Assembly (NCBI RefSeq): GCF_021372645.1
Contig: NZ_JAJFUC010000037.1
Span: 124,001-188,000, forward strand
Reading direction: 5' to 3'
Source: Clostridium sp.
GTDB lineage: Bacteria; Bacillota; Clostridia; Clostridiales; Clostridiaceae
Length of the DNA stretch: 64,000 bases
Part shown: positions 53,342 through 62,560 of the stretch, in pieces
How positions within the stretch are numbered: the first letter of the stretch is position 1
How the letters are laid out: the number at the start of each line of letters is the position of its first letter
Translations under genes and position numbers: made by a program
The notes under the pieces: model-generated
Seen by the model: only the letters and a program-made list of their open reading frames with translations
The model's database searches: none
What the model was told of the DNA's origin: nothing

Positions 53342-54487
53342 ATGGACTTTGATGAAAAACAACGAATTACCCCCGAAGAAGCATTAAAAGAATATAGAAA
53401 ACAAACTAGAGGTAATCTTAAGATATTTTTGGGATATGCCCCAGGAGTAGGCAAAACTTTTACCATGTTAAATGAAGCTAATAGAAGGTTTGAACGTGGA
53501 AAAGATGTAGTTATAGGATATTTTGAAAGCCATGAAAGGGAACAGACAATTAAGCAGCTTAAAAATTTACCTGTAATTCCTTTAAAAGAAATAACCTATA
53601 ATTCAATTACATTAAAAGAAATGGATGTAGAAGCTATAATAGAAAGGAAACCTGAGTTAGTATTAGTTGATGAGTTAGCTCATACTAATGCACCTGGATC
53701 TAAGAATAAGAAACGATATGAAGATGTATTGGAAATATTAGATGCTGGTATTAATGTCTATTCAACTGTTAATCTTCAACATCTAGAAAGTCTTAACGAC
53801 ATTGTAAAACAAATAACAGGTATAGGTGTTAATGAAACTATTCCTGACAACATTATTGCTGATGCTGAAGTAGTTGTTATAGACATGCCCCCTGAAGCTC
53901 TAAGAAAAAGATTAGAACGAGGTAATATATACAAACCTTATCTAATAGAATCAGCACTTAAAAACTTTTTTAGAGTTGGTAACCTTAGCGCTCTTAGAGA
54001 ATTAACCCTAAGGCAAATTGCAGATGAAGTTGATGAAGATTTAGAGGAATATAAAAACAAACATGACATTCATGATAACTGGTATACTTCCGAGAAAATT
54101 ATGGTATCAATTTCCTCTAACCCAAAATCTAAACGATTGATACGATTTGGTGCTAGATTAGCTAAAACGTATAAATGCCCTTGGTATGTTGTTTATGTTA
54201 ATTGTACTCATTTTATGTCTCCTAAAGAAACACCTGAAATAATCAATGGGCTTAATAGTAATATCGAATTAGCTGAAAAACTTAATGGGACATTTATAAA
54301 ATTAGAAGGACCTTCAGTTTCTAAAGCCTTATTACAAATTGCCCACGAAAAGCATGTAACCAAACTTGTTATAGGACATCCAAAACGTACTAGACTTCAA
54401 AGACTTTTTAGAGGATCTACTACCAATAAGTTTTTAGAGCATGCCAAAGATATTCAAGTAATTATAGTTCCTTATGATTCATTATAA
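53342..54487 (+). CDS. kdpD: KdpD N-terminal sensor protein lacking the kinase domain
   Basis: 381 aa. KdpD sensor domain (about 23-235): Walker A FLGYAPGVGKTFTML (about 29-43), Walker B LVLVDELAHTNAPGSKNKKR (about 104-123), and the YSTVNLQHLESLND segment. A universal-stress-protein-like domain follows (about 250-378: MVSISSNPKSKRLIRFGARL, VIGHPKRTRLQRLFRGSTTN). Full KdpD (about 890 aa) continues with four membrane helices and a histidine kinase; these are absent and the protein ends cleanly. ATG at 53342 with AGGTGATTT upstream; the open frame before it is the repeat. Likely senses K+ or c-di-AMP for kdpABC with a separate kinase. Confidence 0.9.
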   Translation: MDFDEKQRITPEEALKEYRKQTRGNLKIFLGYAPGVGKTFTMLNEANRRFERGKDVVIGYFESHEREQTIKQLKNLPVIPLKEITYNSITLKEMDVEAIIERKPELVLVDELAHTNAPGSKNKKRYEDVLEILDAGINVYSTVNLQHLESLNDIVKQITGIGVNETIPDNIIADAEVVVIDMPPEALRKRLERGNIYKPYLIESALKNFFRVGNLSALRELTLRQIADEVDEDLEEYKNKHDIHDNWYTSEKIMVSISSNPKSKRLIRFGARLAKTYKCPWYVVYVNCTHFMSPKETPEIINGLNSNIELAEKLNGTFIKLEGPSVSKALLQIAHEKHVTKLVIGHPKRTRLQRLFRGSTTNKFLEHAKDIQVIIVPYDSL

Positions 54488-54519
54488 TAGTAACAGTTCT
54501 ATTTAAATAAGAATAATCT

Positions 54520-54536
54520 TCACCTTTTTTAGGTGA
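54520..54536 (+). terminator. Weak terminator-like hairpin after kdpD
   Basis: TCACCT pairs with AGGTGA around TTTTT, 33 bases after the stop, then TTTAATAACATTTT. Short stem; low certainty. Confidence 0.35.
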
Positions 54537-54713
54537 TTTAATAACATTTTAGCCATATAATTAATAAAAAACACTAAGCATTTTAAAATTAAATTAGTAT
54601 TGTGCATTACCTATGGTCCTTTTACAATTCATTACTTTCCAACAATTTCAATATCGCATATATGACTTTCATTGTATATTTTTATCAAAGTAAACAAAAT
54701 ATAATATTGTGAG

Positions 54714-55040
54714 GTGTATACAATGAATTTCAAAAAATTTTTAATAGTTTTCTTAATATTTACAATTGCTTTAACAGAAACCCCAAAAGCAATTTTTGAG
54801 TCAAATACCTATAAAGAAGGAGTCTATGACATTACAAATACGCCACAAGTTAAAGCTACAGCTATGCTTACAACACCAAACACCACTATGAGTCTAATTA
54901 TAATTGATCCTAGTGGCAATGAAGTTTTTTATAAAAAATTTAATACTGTAAATGATCCTGTAAACTTAGGTACTATCTTAGATGATGATCGCATTGCAGT
55001 AATTGGTAGTGGTGAAATAGCTATTACAATTGAAAAATAG
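54714..55040 (+). CDS. Hypothetical secreted protein
   Basis: 108 aa, not recognised. Start is MYTMNFKKF; an ATG at 54723, nine bases after TGAGGTGT, probably gives the true start (MNFKKFLIVFLIFTIALTET). This is a signal peptide or N-terminal anchor. The rest is a small beta-rich domain (KATAMLTTPNTTMSLIIIDP, GNEVFYKKFNTVNDPVNL, AVIGSGEIAITIEK). Its own terminator follows. Position between kdpD and the Pit/kdp genes may mean envelope stress or ion response; function unknown. Confidence 0.7.
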   Translation: MYTMNFKKFLIVFLIFTIALTETPKAIFESNTYKEGVYDITNTPQVKATAMLTTPNTTMSLIIIDPSGNEVFYKKFNTVNDPVNLGTILDDDRIAVIGSGEIAITIEK

Positions 55041-55094
55041 ATACTTAATTTTAAATAGTATTTAATTTCACAGTCAATTTATATATTTATACAA

Positions 55095-55128
55095 TTGTCC
55101 TTATAATTTATTATTAGGACAACTTTTT
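55095..55128 (+). terminator. Terminator after the secreted-protein gene
   Basis: TTGTCCTTATA pairs with TATTAGGACAA, one base off, followed by CTTTTTTATAT. Confidence 0.85.
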
Positions 55129-55141
55129 TATATACAACATT

Positions 55142-55164
55142 AAATCTACAGATTGTGTAGATTT
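55142..55164. other. Perfect 9-bp hairpin between convergent genes
   Basis: AAATCTACA pairs perfectly with TGTAGATTT around GATTG. It lies 87 bases past the stop of the DUF47 gene on the reverse strand, without a U-run. Confidence 0.45.
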
Positions 55165-55250
55165 GATGGATAATTGAAAGTTAAATAATAAGCTTTTTTA
55201 TATAATTCTGCAGCCTATATGGATTACTTATAATAAAAAAACTCCCCAAA

Positions 55251-55874
55251 TTATACTCTTCTTACAATTATCCTGTGAAATATATCAACAGTATATTCTA
55301 AATAAGCTGAGGCATCTTTTATATGATGGTACACTTCTCTTTGTTTAAGAGCATGCATTGGATCATTACACTTAAACAATTCAGCCATTCCATCTCGATA
55401 AAGCTGTTCTACTTCAACATATGTTTCCCTCATTTTTATAATGTTTTGCTGCGATTTTATTGGATTGCTTTCCAATATTGTTAAGGATTCAAATAGAAAA
55501 TCCGTACCTTCCTTAAGCTTTTCGACCATATTAATAATGACATCATTTGGTTCCACTTCATATGCTTCCATTGATTCTAATGTTGATTTAGCAAACTCAA
55601 TTACCTTATCCATTTCAACGGAAATAGAATAAATATCTTCCCTATCAAAAGGTGTTATAAACGCCTCTATCAGTTTACTTTCCATATCCAATCTAACTTC
55701 ATCTGCTTCTTTAACATACTGTAGAAGTTCTTTCTTTTCATTCTTTGATCTACTACTCAACCATTTATGTAACATATGAATACCTAACATATTAAGCTCT
55801 GCCTGTTTATTTAACATTCCGTAAAAATCATATTTTACTGGAAAAAACCTATCAAAAACATTTCTTTTATCCAT
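55251..55874 (-). CDS. DUF47 family protein (Pit accessory, PhoU-like)
   Basis: 207 aa, all-helical, of the PhoU_div/DUF47 family that accompanies Pit phosphate transporters and is thought to control them. Sequence begins MDKRNVFDRFFPVKYDFYGM with further helices and ends YLEYTVDIFHRIIVRRV. The ATG at 55874 is chosen for the GAGGGCAGGGAAT upstream; a GTG five codons earlier is less likely. It lies 16 bases after pit in the same operon. Confidence 0.9.
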   Translation of the reverse strand: MDKRNVFDRFFPVKYDFYGMLNKQAELNMLGIHMLHKWLSSRSKNEKKELLQYVKEADEVRLDMESKLIEAFITPFDREDIYSISVEMDKVIEFAKSTLESMEAYEVEPNDVIINMVEKLKEGTDFLFESLTILESNPIKSQQNIIKMRETYVEVEQLYRDGMAELFKCNDPMHALKQREVYHHIKDASAYLEYTVDIFHRIIVRRV

Positions 55875-55890
55875 ATTCCCTGCCCTCACT

Positions 55891-56931
55891 TTATATTACT
55901 TTGAAAATAAAATCAGATAAACTATATATCAATGCAGAAACTACCGCAGATAGTGGTATTGTAATAAACCAAGCTAAAATAATCTCCTTTGCTACACCCC
56001 AATGAACCATTTTATATTCGTCAGCTGCACCAACTCCCATAACACTACCAACTACTACATGAGTAGTAGAAACAGGTGCTCCAATAAAAGTAGCCAATAG
56101 TAATGACCCTGAAGAAGCTAATTGAGAGTTTACACTATGAATAACCCTTATTTTAAATATTCCTCTACCGATAGTTCTCATTATTGTCCATCCTCCAAGC
56201 ATTGTTCCAATAAACATTACAAGTCCGCCAGCTATTCTTACCCAAAGTGGTGTTGTAGCTATACCCTTTCCTGCCATCAGTGCTAATGTTATTATTCCAA
56301 TTATTTTTTGAGTGTCATTAGCACCATGACTGTAGGCAAGTGCTGCCGCTATTCCTAATTGCAGCTTATTCAAAGTATTATTTAATGTAAATTTTGCATT
56401 TCTTAGTAACACCTTCATAACTTTTTGAAGAATAAACGCAATTATAAATCCAAGCATCGGTGAAATTATTAAACCTGCAACTACTTTCACAATTCCAGTG
56501 AGTTGATGCTGTCCACCAATTAGTTCATTCCAGCCCCATAGTATATGTTTATAACCTGAAGATACCCATACTGATCCAATAATTCCTCCTATCAAAGCAT
56601 GTGTAGAGCTTGATGGCAATCCTAATCTCCAAGTTACTAAATTCCATATAACTGCTCCCATAATTGCTGCAAAAAGTATTGTGAGTATCGAAGTATTCAC
56701 TGGTAAATCTATCACCTTAGAGATAGTATCCGCTACTGCACTTCCACCGAAAATAGAACCAATCATTCCAAAAACTGATGCAATTCCAATTGCTTGCTTT
56801 GGCGTTGCTGCACCGCAAACAATACAAGTTGCAACTACAGAACTTGCATCATGCAGCCCATTCGAAAGTGCAAAAATAAGTGCTATTAAAATTACTGCTA
56901 TTAAAATTACGGTTATGCTGATAGACATCAT
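55891..56931 (-). CDS. pit: Low-affinity inorganic phosphate transporter
   Basis: 346-aa PiT-family membrane protein with about ten helices. The two PiT repeats carry the signature elements NGLHDASSVVATCI (about 24-37) and SHGANDTQKIIGI (about 200-212), with PVSTTHVVVGSVMGVG near 285. It imports phosphate with cations. GGAGGAATG precedes two consecutive ATGs. First gene of a pit-DUF47 operon next to kdpABC. Confidence 0.93.
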   Translation of the reverse strand: MMSISITVILIAVILIALIFALSNGLHDASSVVATCIVCGAATPKQAIGIASVFGMIGSIFGGSAVADTISKVIDLPVNTSILTILFAAIMGAVIWNLVTWRLGLPSSSTHALIGGIIGSVWVSSGYKHILWGWNELIGGQHQLTGIVKVVAGLIISPMLGFIIAFILQKVMKVLLRNAKFTLNNTLNKLQLGIAAALAYSHGANDTQKIIGIITLALMAGKGIATTPLWVRIAGGLVMFIGTMLGGWTIMRTIGRGIFKIRVIHSVNSQLASSGSLLLATFIGAPVSTTHVVVGSVMGVGAADEYKMVHWGVAKEIILAWFITIPLSAVVSALIYSLSDFIFKVI

Positions 56932-57077
56932 TTACAATTCATTCCTCCTAGTCCTACATATAACATTCAAATTTAAGCTATTCATTTAAATATAAATTTA
57001 AGTTTTCAACTTTAACATTAATTTCATAATAATCTATTATCTCTATTTTATCATTTTTGTATTTCTTATCAATGTCA

Positions 57078-57115
57078 AATAAGATGATTTCCATCAATGC
57101 AGAAATCATCTTATT
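57078..57115 (-). terminator. Hairpin after kdpC
   Basis: AATAAGATGATTTC pairs perfectly with GAAATCATCTTATT (14 bp, 10-base loop), three bases after the kdpC stop. On the reverse strand TTGACATTG follows, so the T-tail is in the stem. Likely end of kdpABC. Confidence 0.8.
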
Positions 57116-57118
57116 ATT

Positions 57119-57709
57119 TTATTTTTTCAAATCATCTACTGACATATTTAATTCTAATACATTAACATGTTCTTCTCCAAACAATCCTAGCCATTTTCCT
57201 TTTGTATTTTCATCAATTAAATTATTTAAATCGTCTTTTGAAATTCCAGTCGCCTTTGATATCCTATCTATTTGTATCTTAGCACCACTCGGAGTTATAT
57301 CTGGATCAAGTCCTGAACCTGACTGTGATATAAGTTCTGATGATATATCTTCTTTAGATAAAGTTGGATTCTTCTCTAAAAATGATTTAATATCTCCTTC
57401 AACTCTTTCTTTTAAAACATCACTTGTTGGTCCTAAATTTTCTGAGCCTGATGTGGCATCAATTTCTTTCCCATCAGCTGAAGTATTGTAATTTACAGCT
57501 GATATCCTGCCTACAAAATTACCATCATCATTATATTGTTGTCCAATAAGTTTTGAACCAACTTCTTTTCCATTATGAGTTATTACACTTCCATTTGCTT
57601 GGCTTGGAAATAATACTTGTCCAATTCCTGTAATAAGTAGTGGATAAGCTAGACCACAAATTACTATTAATACTAAAGTTAATTTTATTGCTTTTTTTAA
57701 TTCATTCAT
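57119..57709 (-). CDS. kdpC: Potassium-transporting ATPase KdpC subunit
   Basis: 196 aa, a single N-terminal membrane helix (about 8-29) and an outside domain that supports assembly and K+ affinity of the KdpFABC pump. KdpC marks: NGSVITHNGKEVGSKLIGQQ, FVGRISAVNYN, SQSGSGLDPDITPSGAKIQI and NVLELN. Twelve bases after kdpB; GGAGGAACAG before the ATG. Confidence 0.95.
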   Translation of the reverse strand: MNELKKAIKLTLVLIVICGLAYPLLITGIGQVLFPSQANGSVITHNGKEVGSKLIGQQYNDDGNFVGRISAVNYNTSADGKEIDATSGSENLGPTSDVLKERVEGDIKSFLEKNPTLSKEDISSELISQSGSGLDPDITPSGAKIQIDRISKATGISKDDLNNLIDENTKGKWLGLFGEEHVNVLELNMSVDDLKK

Positions 57710-57721
57710 AATCTGTTCCTC

Positions 57722-59767
57722 CTACATACCTAATAAGGCTAATAATGGTGTTATTATTATATCTATTATCTTAATACCAATGAAAGGTACTAACACTCCT
57801 CCAAGACCATATATACTTAAATTCCTCTTTAATATTTTTTCAGGTTTCATAGGGACATACTTAACACCCTTTAGGGCTATTGGAATTAAAAGTGGTATTA
57901 TTATTGCATTAAATATTAATGCTGCTATTATAGCTGATTTTGAGCTAGATAGTCTCATAATATTTAATATTTGCATTTGAGGAATTGCTATCATAAACAT
58001 AGCAGGTATTATCGCAAAATATTTAGCTACATCATTAGCAATTGAAAATGTTGTAAGCGCGCTTCTAGTTATTAAAAGCTGTTTGCCTATTCCTACTACG
58101 TCTAATATCTTAGTTGGATCAGAATCTAAATCAACCATATTAGCTGCTTCCTTTGCTGCTATAGTTCCTGAATTCATTGCAATTCCAACATTTGCTTGTG
58201 CAAGTGCTGGTGCATCATTAGTTCCATCACCAGTCATTGCAACAATCTTTCCCATTTCTTGTTCTCTTTTAATTGCTTCAATCTTATCTTCTGGTGTACA
58301 TTCAGCTATATATTCATCCACACCAGCTTCCTTAGCAATTGTAGCTGCTGTTAATGGATTATCCCCTGTACACATTATAGTTTTTATTCCCATTTCTCTA
58401 AGTTTTACAAATCTTTCTGTAAGCCCTGGTTTTACTGTATCTTTTAAATAGATCACTCCATAAATTCTATCATCTTTAGCTACAACTAATGGAGTTCCAC
58501 CTAATTTAGATATTCCATCTACTTTTTCTTTTAAATCTTTAGGAACAGTACCACCATTATTTTTGACAAATTCCATGATTGCTGACGTAGCACCTTTTCT
58601 AATCTTCTCTCCATTTTTAAGATTCACTCCACTACTTTTAGTTTGAGCTGTGAATTCTATAAATTCGTCTTGTGCATATTCTTTTTCATCTATTTGAAAG
58701 CCTAGCTTTTGTCCAAGTTCTATTGTTGATTTTCCTTCTGGAGTTGTATCTTTAATAGAAGTTATAAGGGCATATTTTATTATTTCATCCTTTGCTACTC
58801 CTTCAACTGGTATAAAATCAGCTGCTAATCTATTACCAAATGTAATAGTTCCGGTCTTATCTAATATCATTACATCAACATCACCACAAGCCTCTACTGC
58901 TTTACCACTCATTGCTATAACATTAAATCTTGTAACTCTATCCATACCTGCTATTCCTATTGAAGATAATAAACCTCCTATTGTAGTAGGTATTAAGCAA
59001 ACCAATAATGCAACTAAAGTTGAAACTTCAAGTTTTACTCCTACAAAACTTGCTATTGGATACAAGGATATAATTACTACTAAAAATATTACTGTAAGGG
59101 CTATAAGCAAAGTTGAAAGTGCTATTTCATTTGGAGTTTTCTTCCTTGAAGCACCTTCAACAAGGGAAATCATCTTATCTAAAAATGACTCTCCTGGTTC
59201 TGATGTAATTTCCACTTTAATCCAATCTGATACTACTGTAGTACCTCCTGTAACGCAGGAAAAATCTCCACCTGTTTCCTTAATAACTGGTGCTGATTCA
59301 CCGGTTATTGCTGATTCATTAACTGATGCGAGTCCCTCAATAACTTCACCATCATTAGGTATCATGTCCCCTGCTTCAACTAAAACTATGTTTCCTTTTC
59401 TAAGTTCAGATGCATTTACTATAGTATAGCTTCCATCAGACTTTAAAAGCTTTGCCTTTGTATCCTTTTTAGTTGATTTTAAAGTATCAGCTTGTGCTTT
59501 ACCTCTACCTTCTGCAATAGCTTCTGCAAAATTAGCAAACACTATTGTTGCAAATAAAATTACTGTAACTATCCCATTATATATTTTTCCATTTCCCCCT
59601 GCTATTTGAGGAAATAATGTTAAAATTGCTGTAATTATCATACCTATATATGCTACAAACATTACTGGATTCTTAATCATATCCCTTGGATTTAACTTTT
59701 TAAAAGAATCTTTTATAGCACTTTTAAGCATTTTATTTGTAATAAAGCTCTTTTTACTACTTTTCAT
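57722..59767 (-). CDS. kdpB: Potassium-transporting ATPase KdpB subunit
   Basis: 681-aa P1A-type ATPase subunit that powers K+ uptake. TGES loop in [14 protein letters not shown] (about 155), phosphorylation site [12 protein letters not shown] (about 303-314), hinge [17 protein letters not shown] (about 515), membrane helices at both ends. Length normal. Fifteen bases after kdpA; AGGAGT before the ATG. Works with KdpA and KdpC in the membrane under low K+. Confidence 0.96.
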   Translation of the reverse strand: MKSSKKSFITNKMLKSAIKDSFKKLNPRDMIKNPVMFVAYIGMIITAILTLFPQIAGGNGKIYNGIVTVILFATIVFANFAEAIAEGRGKAQADTLKSTKKDTKAKLLKSDGSYTIVNASELRKGNIVLVEAGDMIPNDGEVIEGLASVNESAITGESAPVIKETGGDFSCVTGGTTVVSDWIKVEITSEPGESFLDKMISLVEGASRKKTPNEIALSTLLIALTVIFLVVIISLYPIASFVGVKLEVSTLVALLVCLIPTTIGGLLSSIGIAGMDRVTRFNVIAMSGKAVEACGDVDVMILDKTGTITFGNRLAADFIPVEGVAKDEIIKYALITSIKDTTPEGKSTIELGQKLGFQIDEKEYAQDEFIEFTAQTKSSGVNLKNGEKIRKGATSAIMEFVKNNGGTVPKDLKEKVDGISKLGGTPLVVAKDDRIYGVIYLKDTVKPGLTERFVKLREMGIKTIMCTGDNPLTAATIAKEAGVDEYIAECTPEDKIEAIKREQEMGKIVAMTGDGTNDAPALAQANVGIAMNSGTIAAKEAANMVDLDSDPTKILDVVGIGKQLLITRSALTTFSIANDVAKYFAIIPAMFMIAIPQMQILNIMRLSSSKSAIIAALIFNAIIIPLLIPIALKGVKYVPMKPEKILKRNLSIYGLGGVLVPFIGIKIIDIIITPLLALLGM

Positions 59768-59782
59768 TTCTTACTCCTCCAA

Positions 59783-61441
59783 TCAACATATTGTCAAGAA
59801 TTCTGCACCAGGTCCAAGTACTAGTACTGGTAAAAATGTTAATGCTCCAATTACTATAATTACTGCTATTAACACCCCTACAAATAAGGATGTATCTGTT
59901 CTAAATGATACTGCTCCTTCAGCTACCAATCTCTTTTCTTTCATTGATCCTGCTAAAGCTAATAATAATATCATAGAAACATATCTACCTAAAAACATTA
60001 CTATACCTGTTGATACATTCCAAAATACGGTTGTATCTGTTAGCCCTTCAAATCTTGAACCATTGTTTGCTGCCGAAGTAGTAAATTGATATAGGACCTG
60101 TGATAATCCATGATATCCACTTAAGGATGCTTGTCCTATCGCTGCTGCTAATGCTGTTGGCAATAATATTAATATTGGATGAATTAAAATTACAGCTGCC
60201 ATAAGTTTCATTTCTTTTCCTTCGATTTTTCTTATCAAAAACTCTGGAGTTCTACCTACCATGAGTCCACATATGAAAACTGCTAGCATTGCATATATAA
60301 TCAAATTCATAAACCCTACACCTTTTCCACCAAAAACTACATTAAGCATCATGTTCCACATGGTAATTGCTCCTCCTATTGGTGTTAAAGAATCGTGCAT
60401 ATTGTTTACTGAGCCTGTTGTAAATGCTGTAGTAACAACCGAAAATAAAGATGAATCAAACATTCCAAATCTTACTTCTTTGCCTTCCATGTTACCTAAA
60501 GTATTAGTTATCCCAATATTATTCATAACTGGGTTGCCCAAAAATTCAAAATGATACATTATTGGAATAACTGCTATGAATAAAATTAATGCTGCTGAAA
60601 ATAATGCAACTCCTTGTTTTTTGTTTTTAGTTGCCTTTCCAAATACATAAAAGTATGCCCCTGGTGTAAACATCATTAATAATATTTCTAATATATTAGT
60701 AAATGGAGTTGGATTTTCAAAAGGATGTGCTGAGTTAGCACCAAAGAAGCCACCACCATTTGTTCCTAAATGTTTAATACTTTCTAAAGCTGCAACTGGT
60801 CCATAAGCTAATGTTTGTGTACCACCTTCTAATGTTTGTACAACTTTATGAGTCTGCAAGGTTTGTGGTACTCCCTGCCATATCATAATTATTGATACAA
60901 TTATCGATATAGGTAACAATAATCTTGTTATTATTCTTATTAAATCCTTATGAAAATTTCCTAACTCGTTCCCTGTAATTCCTTTGATAAATGCACCACT
61001 TGCAGCAAATCCTGTTGCAGCAGATGTAAACATCATAAATATAATTACAATCATTTGAGAAATATTAGTTAGATTTAATTCTCCTGTATAGTCTTGTAAA
61101 TTTGTATTAGTCATAAAGCTTATAGCTGTATTAAATGCTGTATGCCAATTCATGTTAAGATTAGGATTTATAGTTCCTACAATAAATTGCTGCACCATAA
61201 GTAATATAAAAATTATAACTATCATTACAATATTAGTTGTAAGTAACGCCTTTATATATTCTTTCCAATTCATTTCTTTGTCTTCTATTCCTGCTATTTT
61301 ATATATAACATTATCAGCCTTGTCCATAACTGGATCCACAAATGACTTTGTTTTAAATAAAATATTGTACATGTATTTACCAATGTAAATTGATATTAAT
61401 ACAAATAATCCTATGAGTATAACTAAAGATAGCCATTCCAT
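59783..61441 (-). CDS. kdpA: Potassium-transporting ATPase KdpA subunit
   Basis: 552-aa K+-selective membrane subunit. Four filter-like loops are visible: [46 protein letters not shown] and FTTSAANNGSRFEGL. About ten helices. The ATG at 61441 follows GGGGTGATTAC. No kdpF frame was identified. The 5' region holds a reverse-strand leader with a terminator about 200 bases upstream. A second, broken copy of part of the gene lies at 63687-64000. Confidence 0.96.
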   Translation of the reverse strand: MEWLSLVILIGLFVLISIYIGKYMYNILFKTKSFVDPVMDKADNVIYKIAGIEDKEMNWKEYIKALLTTNIVMIVIIFILLMVQQFIVGTINPNLNMNWHTAFNTAISFMTNTNLQDYTGELNLTNISQMIVIIFMMFTSAATGFAASGAFIKGITGNELGNFHKDLIRIITRLLLPISIIVSIIMIWQGVPQTLQTHKVVQTLEGGTQTLAYGPVAALESIKHLGTNGGGFFGANSAHPFENPTPFTNILEILLMMFTPGAYFYVFGKATKNKKQGVALFSAALILFIAVIPIMYHFEFLGNPVMNNIGITNTLGNMEGKEVRFGMFDSSLFSVVTTAFTTGSVNNMHDSLTPIGGAITMWNMMLNVVFGGKGVGFMNLIIYAMLAVFICGLMVGRTPEFLIRKIEGKEMKLMAAVILIHPILILLPTALAAAIGQASLSGYHGLSQVLYQFTTSAANNGSRFEGLTDTTVFWNVSTGIVMFLGRYVSMILLLALAGSMKEKRLVAEGAVSFRTDTSLFVGVLIAVIIVIGALTFLPVLVLGPGAEFLTIC

Positions 61442-61644
61442 GTAATCACCCCTAAAATTAAAATTTAACCATGAACTGAATTATACTTCCACTGTTCTAG
61501 TTAAACAATATGATTTAAGTGAATTATTTGTTATTTTCCGTAATATCAGCTGATTACATTCATATTTATATAGGTTTTTCATTTATTTAAGCCTTATATC
61601 TTTGCTTTTCTATGATTATTGAAATTTAATATTATATAACAAAA

Positions 61645-61683
61645 ATAGCAGATAGTTTTGCTATCTCAACCACTATCTACTAT
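61645..61683 (-). terminator. Terminator or attenuator in the kdp leader
   Basis: Reverse strand ATAG-T-AGATAGT pairs with ACTATCT-G-CTAT, followed by TTTTTGTTAT. It lies about 200 bases upstream of kdpA and right after a small open frame, so it either ends a separate short transcript or attenuates kdpABC. Confidence 0.7.
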
Positions 61684-61867
61684 GAAGTAAAAAAACTCGG
61701 CTCACATTTTACAATCATATTCTTCGAAAGCATATATTGTGTAAATTCTTCCATATTAGAAGATATACTATAAATGAGCGTTTTTACATCCAATGTGCAA
61801 GGGTTGCAAGGGTGACAGTCACCTGATGAACTGAAATATATCAAATATAGTGGTAGTATTTTTTCAT
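61680..61867 (-). other. Leader peptide or frameshifted small ORF upstream of kdpA
   Basis: AAGGAG lies 9 bases before the ATG at 61867, which opens an eight-codon frame (MKKYYHYI, stop). An overlapping frame (TTG at 61844) continues YFSSSGDCHPCNPCTLDV, then TLIYSISSNMEEFTQYMLSK and NMIVKCEPSFFTS, stop at 61680. Either the first is a leader peptide, or a one-base shift split a 60-residue cysteine-containing protein (CHPCNPC). Extra small genes have been named before kdpA in other clostridia; I cannot show they are the same. Confidence 0.45.
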
Positions 61868-61978
61868 GAGGGCATTCTCCTTAGTATTGTTTTTGTTTGC
61901 ACTTTAATATTACTACAGAATGACCTCATTTTTTATATATTTTTATTTCCGTTTTTTGGGTTAATCAACACTTATGAC

Positions 61979-62232
61979 CTGAAATAATTAATGGGCTTAA
62001 TAGTAATATAGAATTGGCTGAAAAGCTTAACGGTACAGTTATAAAATTAGAAGGAACTTCAGTTTCTAAAACCTTATTGCAAATTGCCCATGAAAAACAT
62101 GTAACCAAACTTGTTATAGAGCATCCAAAACGTACTAAGTTCCAAAGACTTTTTAGAGGATCTACAACTAATAAGTTTTTGGAACAAGCTAAGGATATTC
62201 AAATAATTGTAGTTCCTTATAATTCAATATAA
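61979..62232 (+). pseudogene. Duplicated C-terminal fragment of kdpD-N
   Basis: Nearly the same sequence as 54232-54487, from ACCTGAAATAATnAATGGGC to the stop, encoding the last 82 residues or so of the universal-stress-like domain (MAEKLNGTVIKLEGTSVSKT to QIIVVPYNSI). There is no start or ribosome site and the upstream 300 residues are missing. The stop is followed directly by half of a GGCATAT repeat (TAAGGCACGTGAAAG), then a terminator. Remnant of a second kdp locus. Confidence 0.85.
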
Positions 62233-62248
62233 GGCACGTGAAAGAAAA

Positions 62249-62301
62249 AAACACCTCATGAAAACTGATGTGAACCATCAATTTTCATGAGGTGTTTTTT
62301 T
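62249..62301 (+). terminator. Strong terminator after the kdpD fragment
   Basis: ACACCTCATGAAAA-CTGATG pairs with CATCA-A-TTTTCATGAGGTGT (about 19 bp, one mismatch), followed by TTTTTTTGAG. Confidence 0.9.
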
Positions 62302-62560
62302 GAGTGAATCCCCTAAATCCGCATTTTCCCCGCATATTCTGAAGAATATATATGGTAATATACCTTAGAATAGATATGGTTTAGGATATTAATTTATGTA
62401 TTCCCTTCTGTATATTCCAAATTATAAATAAATTTAAAATGATTTTTATACTATTGTTTTTATATTTATACGATATTACCTATAATACGAATAAATTTTA
62501 GATCAAATGATAACCTAATACTAAATATTGCAATTCAACAAATATGCATGGAGGGTTAAA

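Noticed and set aside
57780..58451. Forward open frames inside kdpB
   Set aside because: Antisense shadows of a conserved ATPase; no ribosome sites.
61640..61895. c-di-AMP (ydaO) riboswitch before kdpA
   Set aside because: The conserved GGGUGAAUC-type segments of that aptamer could not be found on the reverse strand.
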